Shown here in pieces: positions 1 to 7,989 of a stretch of 64,000 nucleotides of DNA. The stretch covers positions 1,364,001 to 1,428,000 of the forward strand of contig NZ_CP030064.1 in the NCBI RefSeq assembly GCF_003990725.2. Direction: 5' to 3'. Made by a program: the position numbers and the translations under genes. Under the pieces are notes generated by a model. That model did not search any database. It worked only from the letters and a program-made list of their open reading frames with translations, and was not told the DNA's origin. The DNA is from Halorubrum sp. PV6 (GTDB taxonomy: Archaea; Halobacteriota; Halobacteria; Halobacteriales; Haloferacaceae). The number at the start of each line of letters is the position of its first letter. The stretch's first letter is position 1.

Positions 1-491
1 TCGGCGGGTTCGTCGGGCTACGCGCGTTCGAGATCCCGCAGGTTACTCCCAAGCACGTGAAGCGGACTCCCGACGGCGACCACTTCCGACTCCGCGTGCC
101 AGAGGGGAAGGACACGACCGGGAGCGGCGGGAAGCCTCGCGACGCCTACCTCCCGCAAGAGGTCGAGGGCGACATCCACCGGTACGTCCGCTCGGAGGAT
201 GTCGGCCGCCACGAGCCGATCGTGGATCTCTCCGAAAGCGGTGTCCGGGCCGTGGTCAAACGCACGGCTGAGCGTGCGGCTGACGCGACCGGTGACGAGG
301 ACTTCCGCCACGTGTCGAGCCACGATCTCCGGCGCCGTTTCGCACAGCGGCTTCTCGTAGACCGTCACATGAACCCGCGCGTCGTCATGACCGTCGGCGG
401 GTGGGACTCGTTTCAGGCGATCGAGCCATACCTGAACGCGCCGACGCCTGAGGTCGTCAATGAAGCATTTGAGGAGGCTGGCTTTGAGTAA
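1..491 (+). CDS. Tyrosine recombinase/integrase, C-terminal part (5' end outside window)
   Basis: The reading frame is open from base 3 and ends at TAA 489-491; the start is outside the window. The visible 162 residues are the catalytic half of a phage-type tyrosine recombinase. They show the first-arginine motif GLRAFE near the beginning, the HDLRRR (HxxR) box around 305-350, and GGW followed by a tyrosine in IEPYL near 425-435 as the likely nucleophile. It points into the mobile region, as the second integrase at 15891 does, so it may be the integrase of the large element at its left end. It belongs to a different subfamily from the second integrase, which has a cysteine-rich insert lacking here. 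Confidence 0.85.
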   Translation, partial: GGFVGLRAFEIPQVTPKHVKRTPDGDHFRLRVPEGKDTTGSGGKPRDAYLPQEVEGDIHRYVRSEDVGRHEPIVDLSESGVRAVVKRTAERAADATGDEDFRHVSSHDLRRRFAQRLLVDRHMNPRVVMTVGGWDSFQAIEPYLNAPTPEVVNEAFEEAGFE

Positions 492-649
492 ACACAGAAT
501 TACCATGGGCCGGTTAGAGCCAATCCAAGAACGGCCAGAGTGCTGAATCCCTCTGCCAGAGATAGGTTTCAGCGTCCTTCGGAGTACAACGCGCGTATAC
601 AGTGGCAAATGCGGTGATCTAGAAAAAACCAATTGAACCCTTGCTGGTA

Positions 650-1213
650 CTATGGTCTGAACGTACTCTCGGAGATAACCGTTTTTGAAGGGGTGTGTAC
701 AATTACAACTTCAAGTTTGTCAGCTTCCGGCCCTGTATTATTTGGTGGACTACGGAAGTCTGCTGCCCCTACTGGTATTCGAAATTTGATATTACTTCCA
801 GTAGTCCAGGTGGTACTGTCATCAAATAGAACTCCATCAGTGACACCGTATCCAGAAGCTAACTTGTCGTTACCCTCGTAGGAGTCAGCGTCAAAGCTTA
901 AAGAGCTGGGTGGGAGATTCACCAACCGAACTTGTGTGTCATCCATATTGTCGCCACTAGCACGAACGATTATCTCTAATTTAGAAAGGGCAATATCCTC
1001 TCCAGCGATGTGTGTGATCGACACAACTTGCTGGTCAAGCTCGCCGCCAGCTTCGAATACACCGGTTGTATCTCCAACATTTGGGGCAGGGTCATTAACA
1101 CTCTCTGCAACATCAAAGAAAAGCACCGAAGCCGTTGCAGCTAGTACAACCACAATTGCGACCATAAGAATGGTCGAAATAACAGGAGTAACCGCACGAT
1201 CCTGTTTACACAT
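650..1213 (-). CDS. Type IV pilin-like protein with archaeal pilin N-terminus
   Basis: This is a 187-aa protein. A short basic leader is followed by RAVTPVISTILMVAIVVVLA, the hallmark of haloarchaeal pilins (Pilin_N family): a prepilin peptidase region leading into one long hydrophobic helix. The remaining 150 residues are a beta-rich extracellular domain. The DNA is clearly more AT-rich than the flanks, which suggests transfer. It lies between the recombinase and the AbrB-like gene inside the mobile region, so it is probably cargo, perhaps for adhesion or surface decoration. A role in the membrane module to the right is possible but not shown. Confidence 0.8.
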   Translation of the reverse strand: MCKQDRAVTPVISTILMVAIVVVLAATASVLFFDVAESVNDPAPNVGDTTGVFEAGGELDQQVVSITHIAGEDIALSKLEIIVRASGDNMDDTQVRLVNLPPSSLSFDADSYEGNDKLASGYGVTDGVLFDDSTTWTTGSNIKFRIPVGAADFRSPPNNTGPEADKLEVVIVHTPSKTVISESTFRP

Positions 1214-1330
1214 TATCTATATTACATCCTGCTGGCTAAAATAGCCTTGGAACTCACTATTGAGCGAACCCTCCACATATCGCACGCTGGCCTTATCACA
1301 TCTTGTGTATTTCGCCAGAAGCGCGACAGC

Positions 1331-1519
1331 CTATCGGTCGCTGCGCTTCGCCGGCCGTCGAATCTCTGCTGTCTCTGATCCCTCCTCTGCATAGAATGCA
1401 ATCTGATCCCCCTGCTCGATCTCCCACTCCTCGGCGAGCGGTCGCGGGATAGTCACGGTGACGCTACCGTCTCCTTCCTGTGCGGTGCGACAGTCGGCAA
1501 ACCGGTTCTGAATGCCCAT
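1331..1519 (-). CDS. AbrB/SpoVT-type small DNA-binding protein
   Basis: This is a 62-aa protein. The segment VTVTIPRPLAEEWEIEQGDQ matches the swapped-hairpin AbrB/MazE/SpoVT fold (TIPxxL...W.I..GD). The C-terminus is basic. It faces away from the long plus-strand operon beginning near 1671, so it is a reasonable candidate for the regulator of that operon or of the element. No toxin partner is next to it, which argues against a MazE-type antitoxin. Confidence 0.75.
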   Translation of the reverse strand: MGIQNRFADCRTAQEGDGSVTVTIPRPLAEEWEIEQGDQIAFYAEEGSETAEIRRPAKRSDR

Positions 1520-1670
1520 ACGTACTCACCCGTCGGTCGGGATATAAATCGGCAGAACCCACCAGAATCCCTTAGATAGACCCCCAAAACCTCCCAATTT
1601 TCTGTGATTTAGACGACGGCGCCGCGACATCCAGGTGTCGAGCCGTCGGATCGGTTCGGCTGTCGAAAGT

Positions 1671-1760
1671 ATGAACGACGACGACACTGGCTCGCAGAAA
1701 GAGCCCGACAGCGAGGCGGAGCGGTGGATAGATTGGCGGAACCACGGGGCCGACGAGTGA
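1671..1760 (+). CDS. Small acidic ORF, 29 aa, first of the membrane operon
   Basis: ATG at 1671 opens a 29-codon frame rich in Asp and Glu, ending in TGA at 1758-1760. The stop overlaps the GTG of the next frame (GTGA at 1757-1760). The same overlap pattern links nearly every later gene of the operon, and this is the main reason to take the ORF as real. No function is recognised. No clear TATA box is visible just upstream. Confidence 0.4.
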   Translation: MNDDDTGSQKEPDSEAERWIDWRNHGADE

Positions 1761-1942
1761 GTCGTATCTCGGAAGGGATCGCAGTCTCGGAAGCGTTCGC
1801 AGCGTACCTCAAGAAATTCCGCAGGCGCTACCCGCTCGACAAAGAACTGGCTGAAAAGTACGGCGTGCCCGCCGGAAACGGGCATTTTCGAAATCCAATG
1901 ACACAGATTCGCAGTAGCGGTGGCTACGGAGGTAGCGCATGA
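1757..1942 (+). CDS. Small basic hypothetical protein, 61 aa
   Basis: The GTG start at 1757 overlaps the previous stop, and the TGA at 1940-1942 overlaps the ATG of the next gene (ATGA). The protein has a helical, Lys/Arg-rich middle around AAYLKKFRRRYPLDKE and a Gly/Ser tail. An earlier in-frame ATG at 1724 exists, but the overlap geometry favours 1757. It may be a small cytoplasmic or DNA-binding protein; no family is recognised. Confidence 0.5.
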   Translation: MSRISEGIAVSEAFAAYLKKFRRRYPLDKELAEKYGVPAGNGHFRNPMTQIRSSGGYGGSA

Positions 1943-2466
1943 ACATCAAAAAGGCGGGACTCGCGGCGCTACTGGCGCTCGCGGTGTTGACATCCATGGC
2001 GGTACCCGCAGTCGCACAGTCCAGCGCTGAACTCGCGGACAAGGAAGTGACCGTTGACGGCGACACCGAGAGCGTCTACCTCGAAGTAACGAACACTTCG
2101 GGGGACAACCTCAACTACACCGTCTACGGCATCTCTGACGGCCTCTCGACTGAGGTCGACTCTGGGAGCATTTCGTCGGTAGACGAGAACGACACGGCGC
2201 GCCAGACATTCACGGTTGACTCGGAGCAGTACGACTCGTACCGAGTCCTCGTCACCGAGGACGCGAGCGACTCCGACGAGGAGTCCGCGGACAACATCGA
2301 GATCGGGACGACGGTTAACCAGGCGACCGGGGGCGGCGGCGCCTTCGCCGGCGTTGGTGGTGGCGGGCTGTTCACGCCCACCAACCTCCTCATCGGCTTA
2401 GTCGTCATCGGCGGCGCCTACGTGGCCGGCTTCCTAGACCCGCTCAAGAACGCGCTGGAGGGATAA
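1939..2466 (+). CDS. Secreted/membrane-anchored surface protein, 175 aa
   Basis: The N-terminus is a clear Sec signal peptide (MNIKKAGLAALLALAVLTSM, cleavage probably after AVAQ). An acidic beta-type ectodomain follows (about residues 28-125) with several N-x-S/T sequons in VTNTSGDNLNYT and ENDT. A glycine-rich linker and one C-terminal transmembrane helix (about 145-167) end in a short basic tail. The product should sit on the outer face of the membrane. It is the first large product of the operon and could be a virion- or vesicle-type envelope protein. Its start (ATGA) is coupled to the previous ORF. Confidence 0.7.
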   Translation: MNIKKAGLAALLALAVLTSMAVPAVAQSSAELADKEVTVDGDTESVYLEVTNTSGDNLNYTVYGISDGLSTEVDSGSISSVDENDTARQTFTVDSEQYDSYRVLVTEDASDSDEESADNIEIGTTVNQATGGGGAFAGVGGGGLFTPTNLLIGLVVIGGAYVAGFLDPLKNALEG

Positions 2467-2467
2467 C

Positions 2468-2938
2468 ATGGCTACCCTCTCGCTTGGGGACGGTGGCGGC
2501 GTGGATACGCTGAACGGTATCGCGAGCTACCTCTCTAACGGCGGGAAGCCATCGACCGTTCTGAGTGCGTCGGTAGTCGGCCTGATCACGTCGCCGTTCA
2601 TCGCGATCGTCGACATCATCAACGCAATCACGCAGTTCGCGACGGCGCCGTTCGAGGGTGCCGGCGAGTCGATCTCGACGCTGTTCGACGGACTCCTCAC
2701 CGGGCCGGCAGCGCTGATCGAGGCGGGCTCGCGTATCTCGGAGAACGCGATTATGGCGGTGTTCGGTGAGACGATCGCCGGCATCCTCGCGCTCCCACTG
2801 ACGGTCGCGCTCGCGCTCGCATCGTTGTACCTCCTCGCGACGTTCCTCGACGAGGAGGAGACGGGCAACCTCTTCCCCGGCCTGCCGTTCGACGTGCCGG
2901 TGATCGGGGCCGACGAGGAGGCGACGGACGACCAATGA
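2468..2938 (+). CDS. Small membrane protein, 156 aa, member 1 of a tandem set
   Basis: It begins one base after the previous stop. After a short polar N-terminus there is a hydrophobic segment (about residues 30-55), an amphipathic Gly/Ala middle, and a strong transmembrane helix LALPLTVALALASLYLLATF (about 118-137) with an acidic tail. The helix order and the terminal LP..A..LAS.Y.L pattern recur in the next gene, which suggests duplication. No family is recognised. Its place next to an ectodomain protein and ATPase makes an envelope role likely. Confidence 0.65.
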   Translation: MATLSLGDGGGVDTLNGIASYLSNGGKPSTVLSASVVGLITSPFIAIVDIINAITQFATAPFEGAGESISTLFDGLLTGPAALIEAGSRISENAIMAVFGETIAGILALPLTVALALASLYLLATFLDEEETGNLFPGLPFDVPVIGADEEATDDQ

Positions 2939-2979
2939 GCTCGTCGTCGCCGCAGGCTCAACGAGGTGTTCGCCGGTGA
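2935..2979 (+). other. 14-codon coupling ORF between two membrane genes
   Basis: ATG 2935 overlaps the preceding TGA (ATGA) and its own TGA overlaps the GTG at 2976 (GTGA). It encodes a Ser/Arg peptide, MSSSSPQAQRGVRR. It may act only to carry terminating ribosomes across the gap to the next gene. Chance cannot be excluded at this length. Confidence 0.3.
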
Positions 2980-3425
2980 GCAGCAGCGGCGACGGCCTCC
3001 TGAGTTTCATCAACGGCGACACGTCCGGCGACATCCCGATTCTGAGCGTGTCGAATCCCGTGAATTGGGGCCGACTCGGCCAAACGATACTCACCTCGAT
3101 CATCGCGACCGTAGTCGCGGGGGTAACAAATGTCGTGTCTGCGGTTACGGGCGCGTGGATATCGATTTTTGGCGGGTTCGAAGCGTTCTTAGAGGGCTCT
3201 GTTCAGACGAGTAGCGGACCCGGAGTCCCGCTCGACTACGTCCCCGGTGTAATAGACGTCGTTATTGGCGGCGTGTCGACGGCGTACGGAAACGCCTTCA
3301 GCTACAGTTCGGCGCAGTTTGGCATCTTCGCGCTGCCAGTCAACACGGCGATCGTGCTCGCGAGCGTGTACATCCTCTCGGTCGGCCTACAGGCGTCGGC
3401 ATCGAGGCTGTTCGGGGGTGGGTGA
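2976..3425 (+). CDS. Small membrane protein, 149 aa, member 2 of the tandem set
   Basis: The GTG start lies in a GTGA overlap. The protein has a polar N-terminus, a hydrophobic helix around TILTSIIATVVAGVTNVV (about residues 37-57), a Gly/Ser-rich middle and a C-terminal helix FALPVNTAIVLASVYILSVG (about 118-137). The final helix aligns by eye with the 156-aa neighbour (LALPLTVALALASLYLL), so the two are probably paralogues. No signal peptide and no recognised family. Confidence 0.65.
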   Translation: MSSSGDGLLSFINGDTSGDIPILSVSNPVNWGRLGQTILTSIIATVVAGVTNVVSAVTGAWISIFGGFEAFLEGSVQTSSGPGVPLDYVPGVIDVVIGGVSTAYGNAFSYSSAQFGIFALPVNTAIVLASVYILSVGLQASASRLFGGG

Positions 3426-3955
3426 ACGTGAGAACGACACCTGATGGCGGGAGCGGTGCGTCCTCGTCTACTGACGGAGGGGGTGGGTCTTCAGGAGGAT
3501 CCGACAACGGATTCACCCTGCCGCTCACGCTCAAGCGCTTTGCGAGTTCGCCACAGGGGTTCATCCTCGGGGCGATTCTCTCGCCGTTACTTCGCGGTCT
3601 TGAGAACGTCGTCGTGACGGTTCTGGACCTGATCACGTTCGTCTTCCAGGGCGACGAGCCGGGTCTCACCGGCACGTTCGGTATCGCAGACGTCCCGCTG
3701 TTCATCGGCACGAAGCTGGTGAGCATCGGGGCGACGATCGGCGGGTCCGCGATAGAGGGCACGGGGCTTCTCGGACTCCTCTCACGGCTCGTCGACGCGG
3801 GGACAGGCTTCGCATCGGCAGGCGGCCCGCTCGCGCCGATCATCCTGGCTGGAGAGGTCGTCGTAGTCGTGTACATGTTCGCGTGGACGACCCAGAGAAT
3901 CATCCTGGTCATCGCGGACGCGGTGCCGGGACTCGCGGGGATACTCGGAACCTGA
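3422..3955 (+). CDS. Small membrane protein, 177 aa, member 3 of the tandem set
   Basis: The GTG at 3422 overlaps the previous stop. A Ser/Gly/Asp-rich disordered N-terminus of about 30 residues precedes hydrophobic segments near 45-70 and 85-110 and a strong helix near 143-165 (IILAGEVVVVVYMFAW). Size, helix spacing and position resemble the two preceding genes, so I treat it as a third, more diverged copy. Function unknown; the product is expected in the cytoplasmic membrane. Confidence 0.6.
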   Translation: MNVRTTPDGGSGASSSTDGGGGSSGGSDNGFTLPLTLKRFASSPQGFILGAILSPLLRGLENVVVTVLDLITFVFQGDEPGLTGTFGIADVPLFIGTKLVSIGATIGGSAIEGTGLLGLLSRLVDAGTGFASAGGPLAPIILAGEVVVVVYMFAWTTQRIILVIADAVPGLAGILGT

Positions 3956-3957
3956 CA

Positions 3958-4242
3958 ATGGCACCGGACGCACTCAAAAGCCCAGCGGCGGTGGTAACTG
4001 GTTTGTTCGGGGCTGTCGCGGCGGTATTCAACATACCGTTCGTCGACAGCCTTGCGCTCTACGCGTGGACGAACATCAACCAGTTGTTCTACATTTCGTC
4101 GCTGTTCACGACGCTCGGCGAATCAAGTCCGCTCCCGGAGGGCTGGGGGACGCAGGCGGTGGTCATCACCGGCGCCATCCTCCTCATCAAACTTCTGTGG
4201 GACGCGAGCAACGACCTCGAAGATTCGATCGAAGACTCATGA
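3958..4242 (+). CDS. Small membrane protein, 94 aa
   Basis: ATG at 3958 follows the previous stop by two bases. Two hydrophobic segments are visible (about residues 10-35 and 66-80) with a short acidic C-terminus. The stop overlaps the ATG of an 18-codon frame (ATGA at 4239). No family is recognised; its operon position suggests a component of the same membrane assembly. Confidence 0.6.
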   Translation: MAPDALKSPAAVVTGLFGAVAAVFNIPFVDSLALYAWTNINQLFYISSLFTTLGESSPLPEGWGTQAVVITGAILLIKLLWDASNDLEDSIEDS

Positions 4243-4295
4243 AACATAAACTCACGGACACAGACAGCACAGAGCGGTCAACGGAGGCGGTGTAG
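4239..4295 (+). other. 18-codon coupling ORF
   Basis: ATG 4239 overlaps the preceding TGA and the TAG at 4293-4295 directly abuts the ATG of the next gene at 4296. The peptide is polar and has no recognisable feature. Like the ORF at 2935 it fills an intergenic gap exactly, which suggests a role in translational coupling rather than a functional peptide. Confidence 0.3.
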
Positions 4296-4670
4296 ATGCC
4301 GGCGATGAGCATGGAAGCCATCCTCGGGTGGATGGTCATCGCGGGCTTCGCGTACGTCATCGGCGAGTACACCGATGTACTGGCGTATCTCGTCATGTAC
4401 CCGAAGAAGGCGTTCAAACGCATCTTCGGCGTCGCGAACGCCGAGCGTGTTCTCGGCGCCGGCGGGCTCGTCGGCGGGATGTACTTCGGGCCGGCAGTCT
4501 GGGAGATCGGCGCCGCCGCGGTCGGCGGGCTCGTCGGCGGCAGCGCTGGCGTCATCGCACTCGAAGGGCTCGGATTCGAACTCACCGGGGGTGAACTCGC
4601 GGCGGTCGGTGTCGTCGCGGTTCTCGCGTGGATGTTCGCATCGTACCTGACGACGGAGGATGACAACTGA
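4296..4670 (+). CDS. Membrane protein, 124 aa, glycine-rich
   Basis: It starts directly after the 18-codon ORF. Three hydrophobic stretches are visible: about residues 8-35 (WMVIAGFAYVIGEYTDVLAYLV), 53-90 (Gly/Ala-rich) and 98-117. The middle segment is unusually Gly/Ala-rich, compatible with tightly packed helices. Its TGA shares the A with the next ATG (TGATG). Unknown family. Confidence 0.6.
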   Translation: MPAMSMEAILGWMVIAGFAYVIGEYTDVLAYLVMYPKKAFKRIFGVANAERVLGAGGLVGGMYFGPAVWEIGAAAVGGLVGGSAGVIALEGLGFELTGGELAAVGVVAVLAWMFASYLTTEDDN

Positions 4671-4921
4671 TGTCAGCGGGTGATCCTCCAGAGGTTCGGA
4701 GCGTTTCCCTGACCCGCTCGGCACCGTTCATCGAAGTCGAGAAACGCCATGAGAAGCGCGGAGACCACGCCTTCATGGCAGTTATGATGGGCGTCGCAGC
4801 GGTGTTCGGAATCGCCGTCTCTAGCCTTCCGGTCGCGTTCGTCGCGGTTCTCGGATTCGTGGGTGGCTACGCGTTCAACAACTGGCTCGTGTTCGAGGAC
4901 CTCTACGGAGGTGGCGAATGA
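4670..4921 (+). CDS. Small two-helix membrane protein, 83 aa
   Basis: A charged N-terminus of about 33 residues is followed by two hydrophobic segments (about 34-53 and 55-75) forming a hairpin. The start is in a TGATG overlap and the stop in an ATGA overlap, so its translation is coupled on both sides. No family is recognised. Confidence 0.6.
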   Translation: MSAGDPPEVRSVSLTRSAPFIEVEKRHEKRGDHAFMAVMMGVAAVFGIAVSSLPVAFVAVLGFVGGYAFNNWLVFEDLYGGGE

Positions 4922-5337
4922 AGCTCTCTACTCGTCGAACGGTTCGGCAGTGGTTCCTTGATGCACCGAGTGGGACGGCGTACGCGCTCTACTCCGCGGC
5001 TCTCGGCGTCACAGCCCTCGGCGTCTTCGCTGATGCCGGTGTTGTGGCGGTTGCTGGAGCCGGTGCTGGAGTCTGCCTGTACGCTCTCCGCGACCTCTCG
5101 CGCTACGACATGTGTCCGAGGTGCCACTCCTCGGTGAACGCGACGGGCGAGCGGTTCTGTGCGACCTGCGGGGAGCGCCTCGACGAGATCGAGGCGGCAC
5201 CGCCGATCGACGAGCGCGTCGACGAGCGGTTCCGGCCGGTCGGACTCGAAGACCTAGAGCGCCGAGATTCGGCTGAACGCGCTCCGGCACCGGCGACGGA
5301 CGGTGGTGAGAGCGACGCAAACGAGGAGGCCCGATGA
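4918..5337 (+). CDS. Membrane protein with cytoplasmic zinc ribbon, 139 aa
   Basis: Two hydrophobic segments (about residues 20-60) are followed by a treble-clef or zinc-ribbon unit: CPRC at about 65-68 and CATCGE about 15 residues on. The tail is long, acidic and disordered. By charge the ribbon should face the cytoplasm, where it could recruit nucleic acid or a protein partner to the membrane assembly. The start and stop are in ATGA overlaps with both neighbours. Confidence 0.65.
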   Translation: MKLSTRRTVRQWFLDAPSGTAYALYSAALGVTALGVFADAGVVAVAGAGAGVCLYALRDLSRYDMCPRCHSSVNATGERFCATCGERLDEIEAAPPIDERVDERFRPVGLEDLERRDSAERAPAPATDGGESDANEEAR

Positions 5338-7178
5338 GACACGCGTGGGTCGTCGCGACCGCCGCGTTTCTCGTCGCGAGTGCGCTCGTGCCGGTGGCCG
5401 GCGCCGCCGTGAGCCCACAGACGGACGCCACGGCGGCCGTGGAGGCCCACGGGCTCGCACAAACCGAGGGGAACGCGACGTGGCAAGAACCCGGACCGTT
5501 CACTATCGAAGAACTCCGCCGCAGCGGCAAGCAACCGCCGAGCACGTCCGAGGCCGTGACGATCGACTCCGAACGGAGCCTCGGCACCGGCGGCGCGTTC
5601 GTGAAGTACTCCTCGCTGTCGCTCATCAACTCGCAGAAGAAGCCGCTGACATCGTCGACGCGAGTAGAAACGAACACGCTGACCTTCGAGACCAGCGCGT
5701 ACGTCGAGGCTGTGGGCGAGTACGAAGTTGTACTCGTCTACTGGACGCCCGAGACGACAACGGGACCGAACGGCCAGCAGCGCACGTACGCGGCCGGACA
5801 GGAGGTGCAGCGCGTCGGGATCGACGTCGAGAAGGGGCGAGATGCGTCGCGCATCTCGCTTCAGCCGCACTTCGACGAGACGGTTCAGGTGTCGATGTGG
5901 CTTGAGCGCGACGGCGAACTCGTCGACGGCGCCCGCTGGCGATTCGAACACCAGAGCAACCCGCTGGCGCAGTCACCGGCGTTCACGGTCGATTCTGAGG
6001 GCGACCTGTTCCGCTGGGGTGGGATTTACATCCTGCTCCCAGCGCTCGCCTCGCTGTTTGTCAGCCGGAAGATCGCCGACCACGTGTTCGACCGTATCGT
6101 GATCGGCGCGCAGAAACCGCTCGGCTTCTGGCTCGTTCTCTCCGGCGTGATCTTCATCGGAGCGGCCGGGTTCGCGACCTTCGCGACCGCGGCCGTCCTC
6201 GCGAACGCGCCCGCCGTTGTTGGGATGGTCGTCGGGCTTATCGGGCTGATCCTGATGCTCGGGCTCCGAGACGCCGACGCGGAGAAGGCGGGCTTCTTCC
6301 AGCGACGCCTCGACGATAACGCGGTCACGCCGACCGGCGACAAAGCAGCTTCGAGCCGACTCGTTCCGAACCGGATCAAGACGGTGGTCAACCGCGGCGG
6401 GACGCTCTACGCCCCCGCGAAGGGCCTCTCCGCCATGATCGCCCGCTACTGGGCGGACCCGGCGGCTGTCCCCCGAGAGGACCTGACGACGGTCGACGAA
6501 GGCGACGCCGATTCCGACCTCGAACGGATGTACGAGGTCGACCCGACGAGCGATGAGGTGCTCACCCATTCGCCGGCGACGCTGACGTTCTCGCCGTCGC
6601 TGACTGTGGACGTCGAGGACGACGAGCTTGAGGACCCGCCGGAGGGCGACGGCATCGCAGCCCTTCCGGCTGCCATCTCGATGAGTCTGTCGAACGTCTC
6701 GAAGAAGCTCAACTGGTCATTCCTCGGTGTGGCGGTCGGCGGTGGCGCAATCGCCTACTTCGCTGGGATGGCGGTCTTCGGCGCGCAACTCGTCGCTTCC
6801 ACGCTCGCGCTGCTCCCGGTTCTCATCGCCGGAACAGTCGCCGTCGACGGGAAGATGTCTGTCGAGCCGGCGCCGTACCACTACAGCGACGTCCGCGCGA
6901 CGGTCGCGACCGAGCGACAGGAGTACGTCGCTCGACGCACGTTCGAGGACCTCCACAAGCAGATTCAGGACATGGACTGGCAGGCTCTCGACCGCGCACA
7001 GTCCACGGTTCAGACGCTGCGAAAGGAGATGGCCGAGAAGATGGACGACATGTTCGGCACCGACATGGCCGACGATGTCGACGCCGCTTCGGGCTTTGAC
7101 GATGATGGCGGCGACGGCGACGCCCCGGCACCGTGGGAGATCGACGCGGACACCGACTCGGGGGTGGCGGACGATTAG
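5334..7178 (+). CDS. Large membrane protein with signal peptide and ectodomain, 614 aa
   Basis: Order of parts: signal peptide (residues 1-24), a roughly 200-residue beta-type extracellular domain, a transmembrane group (about 228-312: FWLVLSGVIFIGAAGF and AVVGMVVGLIGLILML), a cytoplasmic stretch of about 150 residues, a second transmembrane pair (about 461-506), a helical segment with coiled-coil character (about 525-570) and an acidic tail. This is a polytopic scaffold spanning outside and inside. It is next to the ATPase gene group and could be the membrane partner of the ATPase. No family is recognised. Confidence 0.65.
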   Translation: MRHAWVVATAAFLVASALVPVAGAAVSPQTDATAAVEAHGLAQTEGNATWQEPGPFTIEELRRSGKQPPSTSEAVTIDSERSLGTGGAFVKYSSLSLINSQKKPLTSSTRVETNTLTFETSAYVEAVGEYEVVLVYWTPETTTGPNGQQRTYAAGQEVQRVGIDVEKGRDASRISLQPHFDETVQVSMWLERDGELVDGARWRFEHQSNPLAQSPAFTVDSEGDLFRWGGIYILLPALASLFVSRKIADHVFDRIVIGAQKPLGFWLVLSGVIFIGAAGFATFATAAVLANAPAVVGMVVGLIGLILMLGLRDADAEKAGFFQRRLDDNAVTPTGDKAASSRLVPNRIKTVVNRGGTLYAPAKGLSAMIARYWADPAAVPREDLTTVDEGDADSDLERMYEVDPTSDEVLTHSPATLTFSPSLTVDVEDDELEDPPEGDGIAALPAAISMSLSNVSKKLNWSFLGVAVGGGAIAYFAGMAVFGAQLVASTLALLPVLIAGTVAVDGKMSVEPAPYHYSDVRATVATERQEYVARRTFEDLHKQIQDMDWQALDRAQSTVQTLRKEMAEKMDDMFGTDMADDVDAASGFDDDGGDGDAPAPWEIDADTDSGVADD

Positions 7179-7989
7179 TTCCGCCAGTTCCCCCGATCCG
7201 CTCGGATCGATCATCTCGATCCAGCGCGAAGACGACGAGCAGACTGCCGAGTCGGCCCACGTTCCCGCGCTCCCCACGCTTCGGGCGCAGCAGCGAGACG
7301 TTCGAGCACGGCTTCGCTCCGGGTTCAAAAGCCGGCACGAACTGCTGGTGTGGTCGCACGTCGCGGCTGCGATCTCTGTCGGCCGCGTGCCGGACGACTG
7401 GTTCAGTCACCTCATCAACGACCAGTGGACCGTCGCGGCGTGTCTCGACTCACACGCGAAGCGAGAGGCGATCTGTGGAGACACGGCGCCGTCACCGTCG
7501 GAAGCCCGCACTGAGCGGACGCGCATCATTCAGGACGTCCTCTCGCCAGCGTTTCAGAAAGCTGTCGACGTCATCCGAGCGCAGTCGAACGATTTCACTG
7601 ACGATCAGGACGGCGTCCGCCACACCGACCGCCAGCGCTTCATCGCGATGCGCCCGCGGCTCCACCAGCGCGTCATCGACCAACACAGAGCCCTGCGAGA
7701 ACCGTTCGGTGACGAGGGCGTCCAATCGCAGGCGGACGCGGTCGAGTGGGCGGATGAAGTCGCGTACGCTGCCTCGGGACACCTCTCGCGCGACTTCACC
7801 GCGACGGTCTGCAACCCGATGAGCCAGTGGTGGACAGCGCTCGCGAACGAGCAGACCGCGGTCCTCGACTCGATGCTCTCACAGGATGTCCTTCCGGCGT
7901 GGAACAGTGCGCTCCGAACGGCCTCCTCGAACGCCGAGGAGCTGCCGAGCGGGCGAGTCGCATCGTCTACTGGAGGGAACCTATCGTGA
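7102..7989 (+). CDS. Cytoplasmic helical protein paired with the ATPase, start uncertain
   Basis: The coding-like part runs from about 7174 to the TGA at 7987-7989 and gives about 270 residues without signal peptide or membrane segment, mostly helical and acidic. The start is a puzzle. The only in-frame ATGs nearby (7102, 7105) lie 74 bp inside the previous gene; the first internal GTG (7348) would cut off conserved-looking sequence; and an ATT at 7174 would make the usual tight overlap with the previous TAG. I give 7102 as the earliest canonical choice. The stop overlaps the GTG of the ATPase gene, so the two are probably made together. Function unknown. Confidence 0.55.
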   Translation: MMAATATPRHRGRSTRTPTRGWRTISSASSPDPLGSIISIQREDDEQTAESAHVPALPTLRAQQRDVRARLRSGFKSRHELLVWSHVAAAISVGRVPDDWFSHLINDQWTVAACLDSHAKREAICGDTAPSPSEARTERTRIIQDVLSPAFQKAVDVIRAQSNDFTDDQDGVRHTDRQRFIAMRPRLHQRVIDQHRALREPFGDEGVQSQADAVEWADEVAYAASGHLSRDFTATVCNPMSQWWTALANEQTAVLDSMLSQDVLPAWNSALRTASSNAEELPSGRVASSTGGNLS

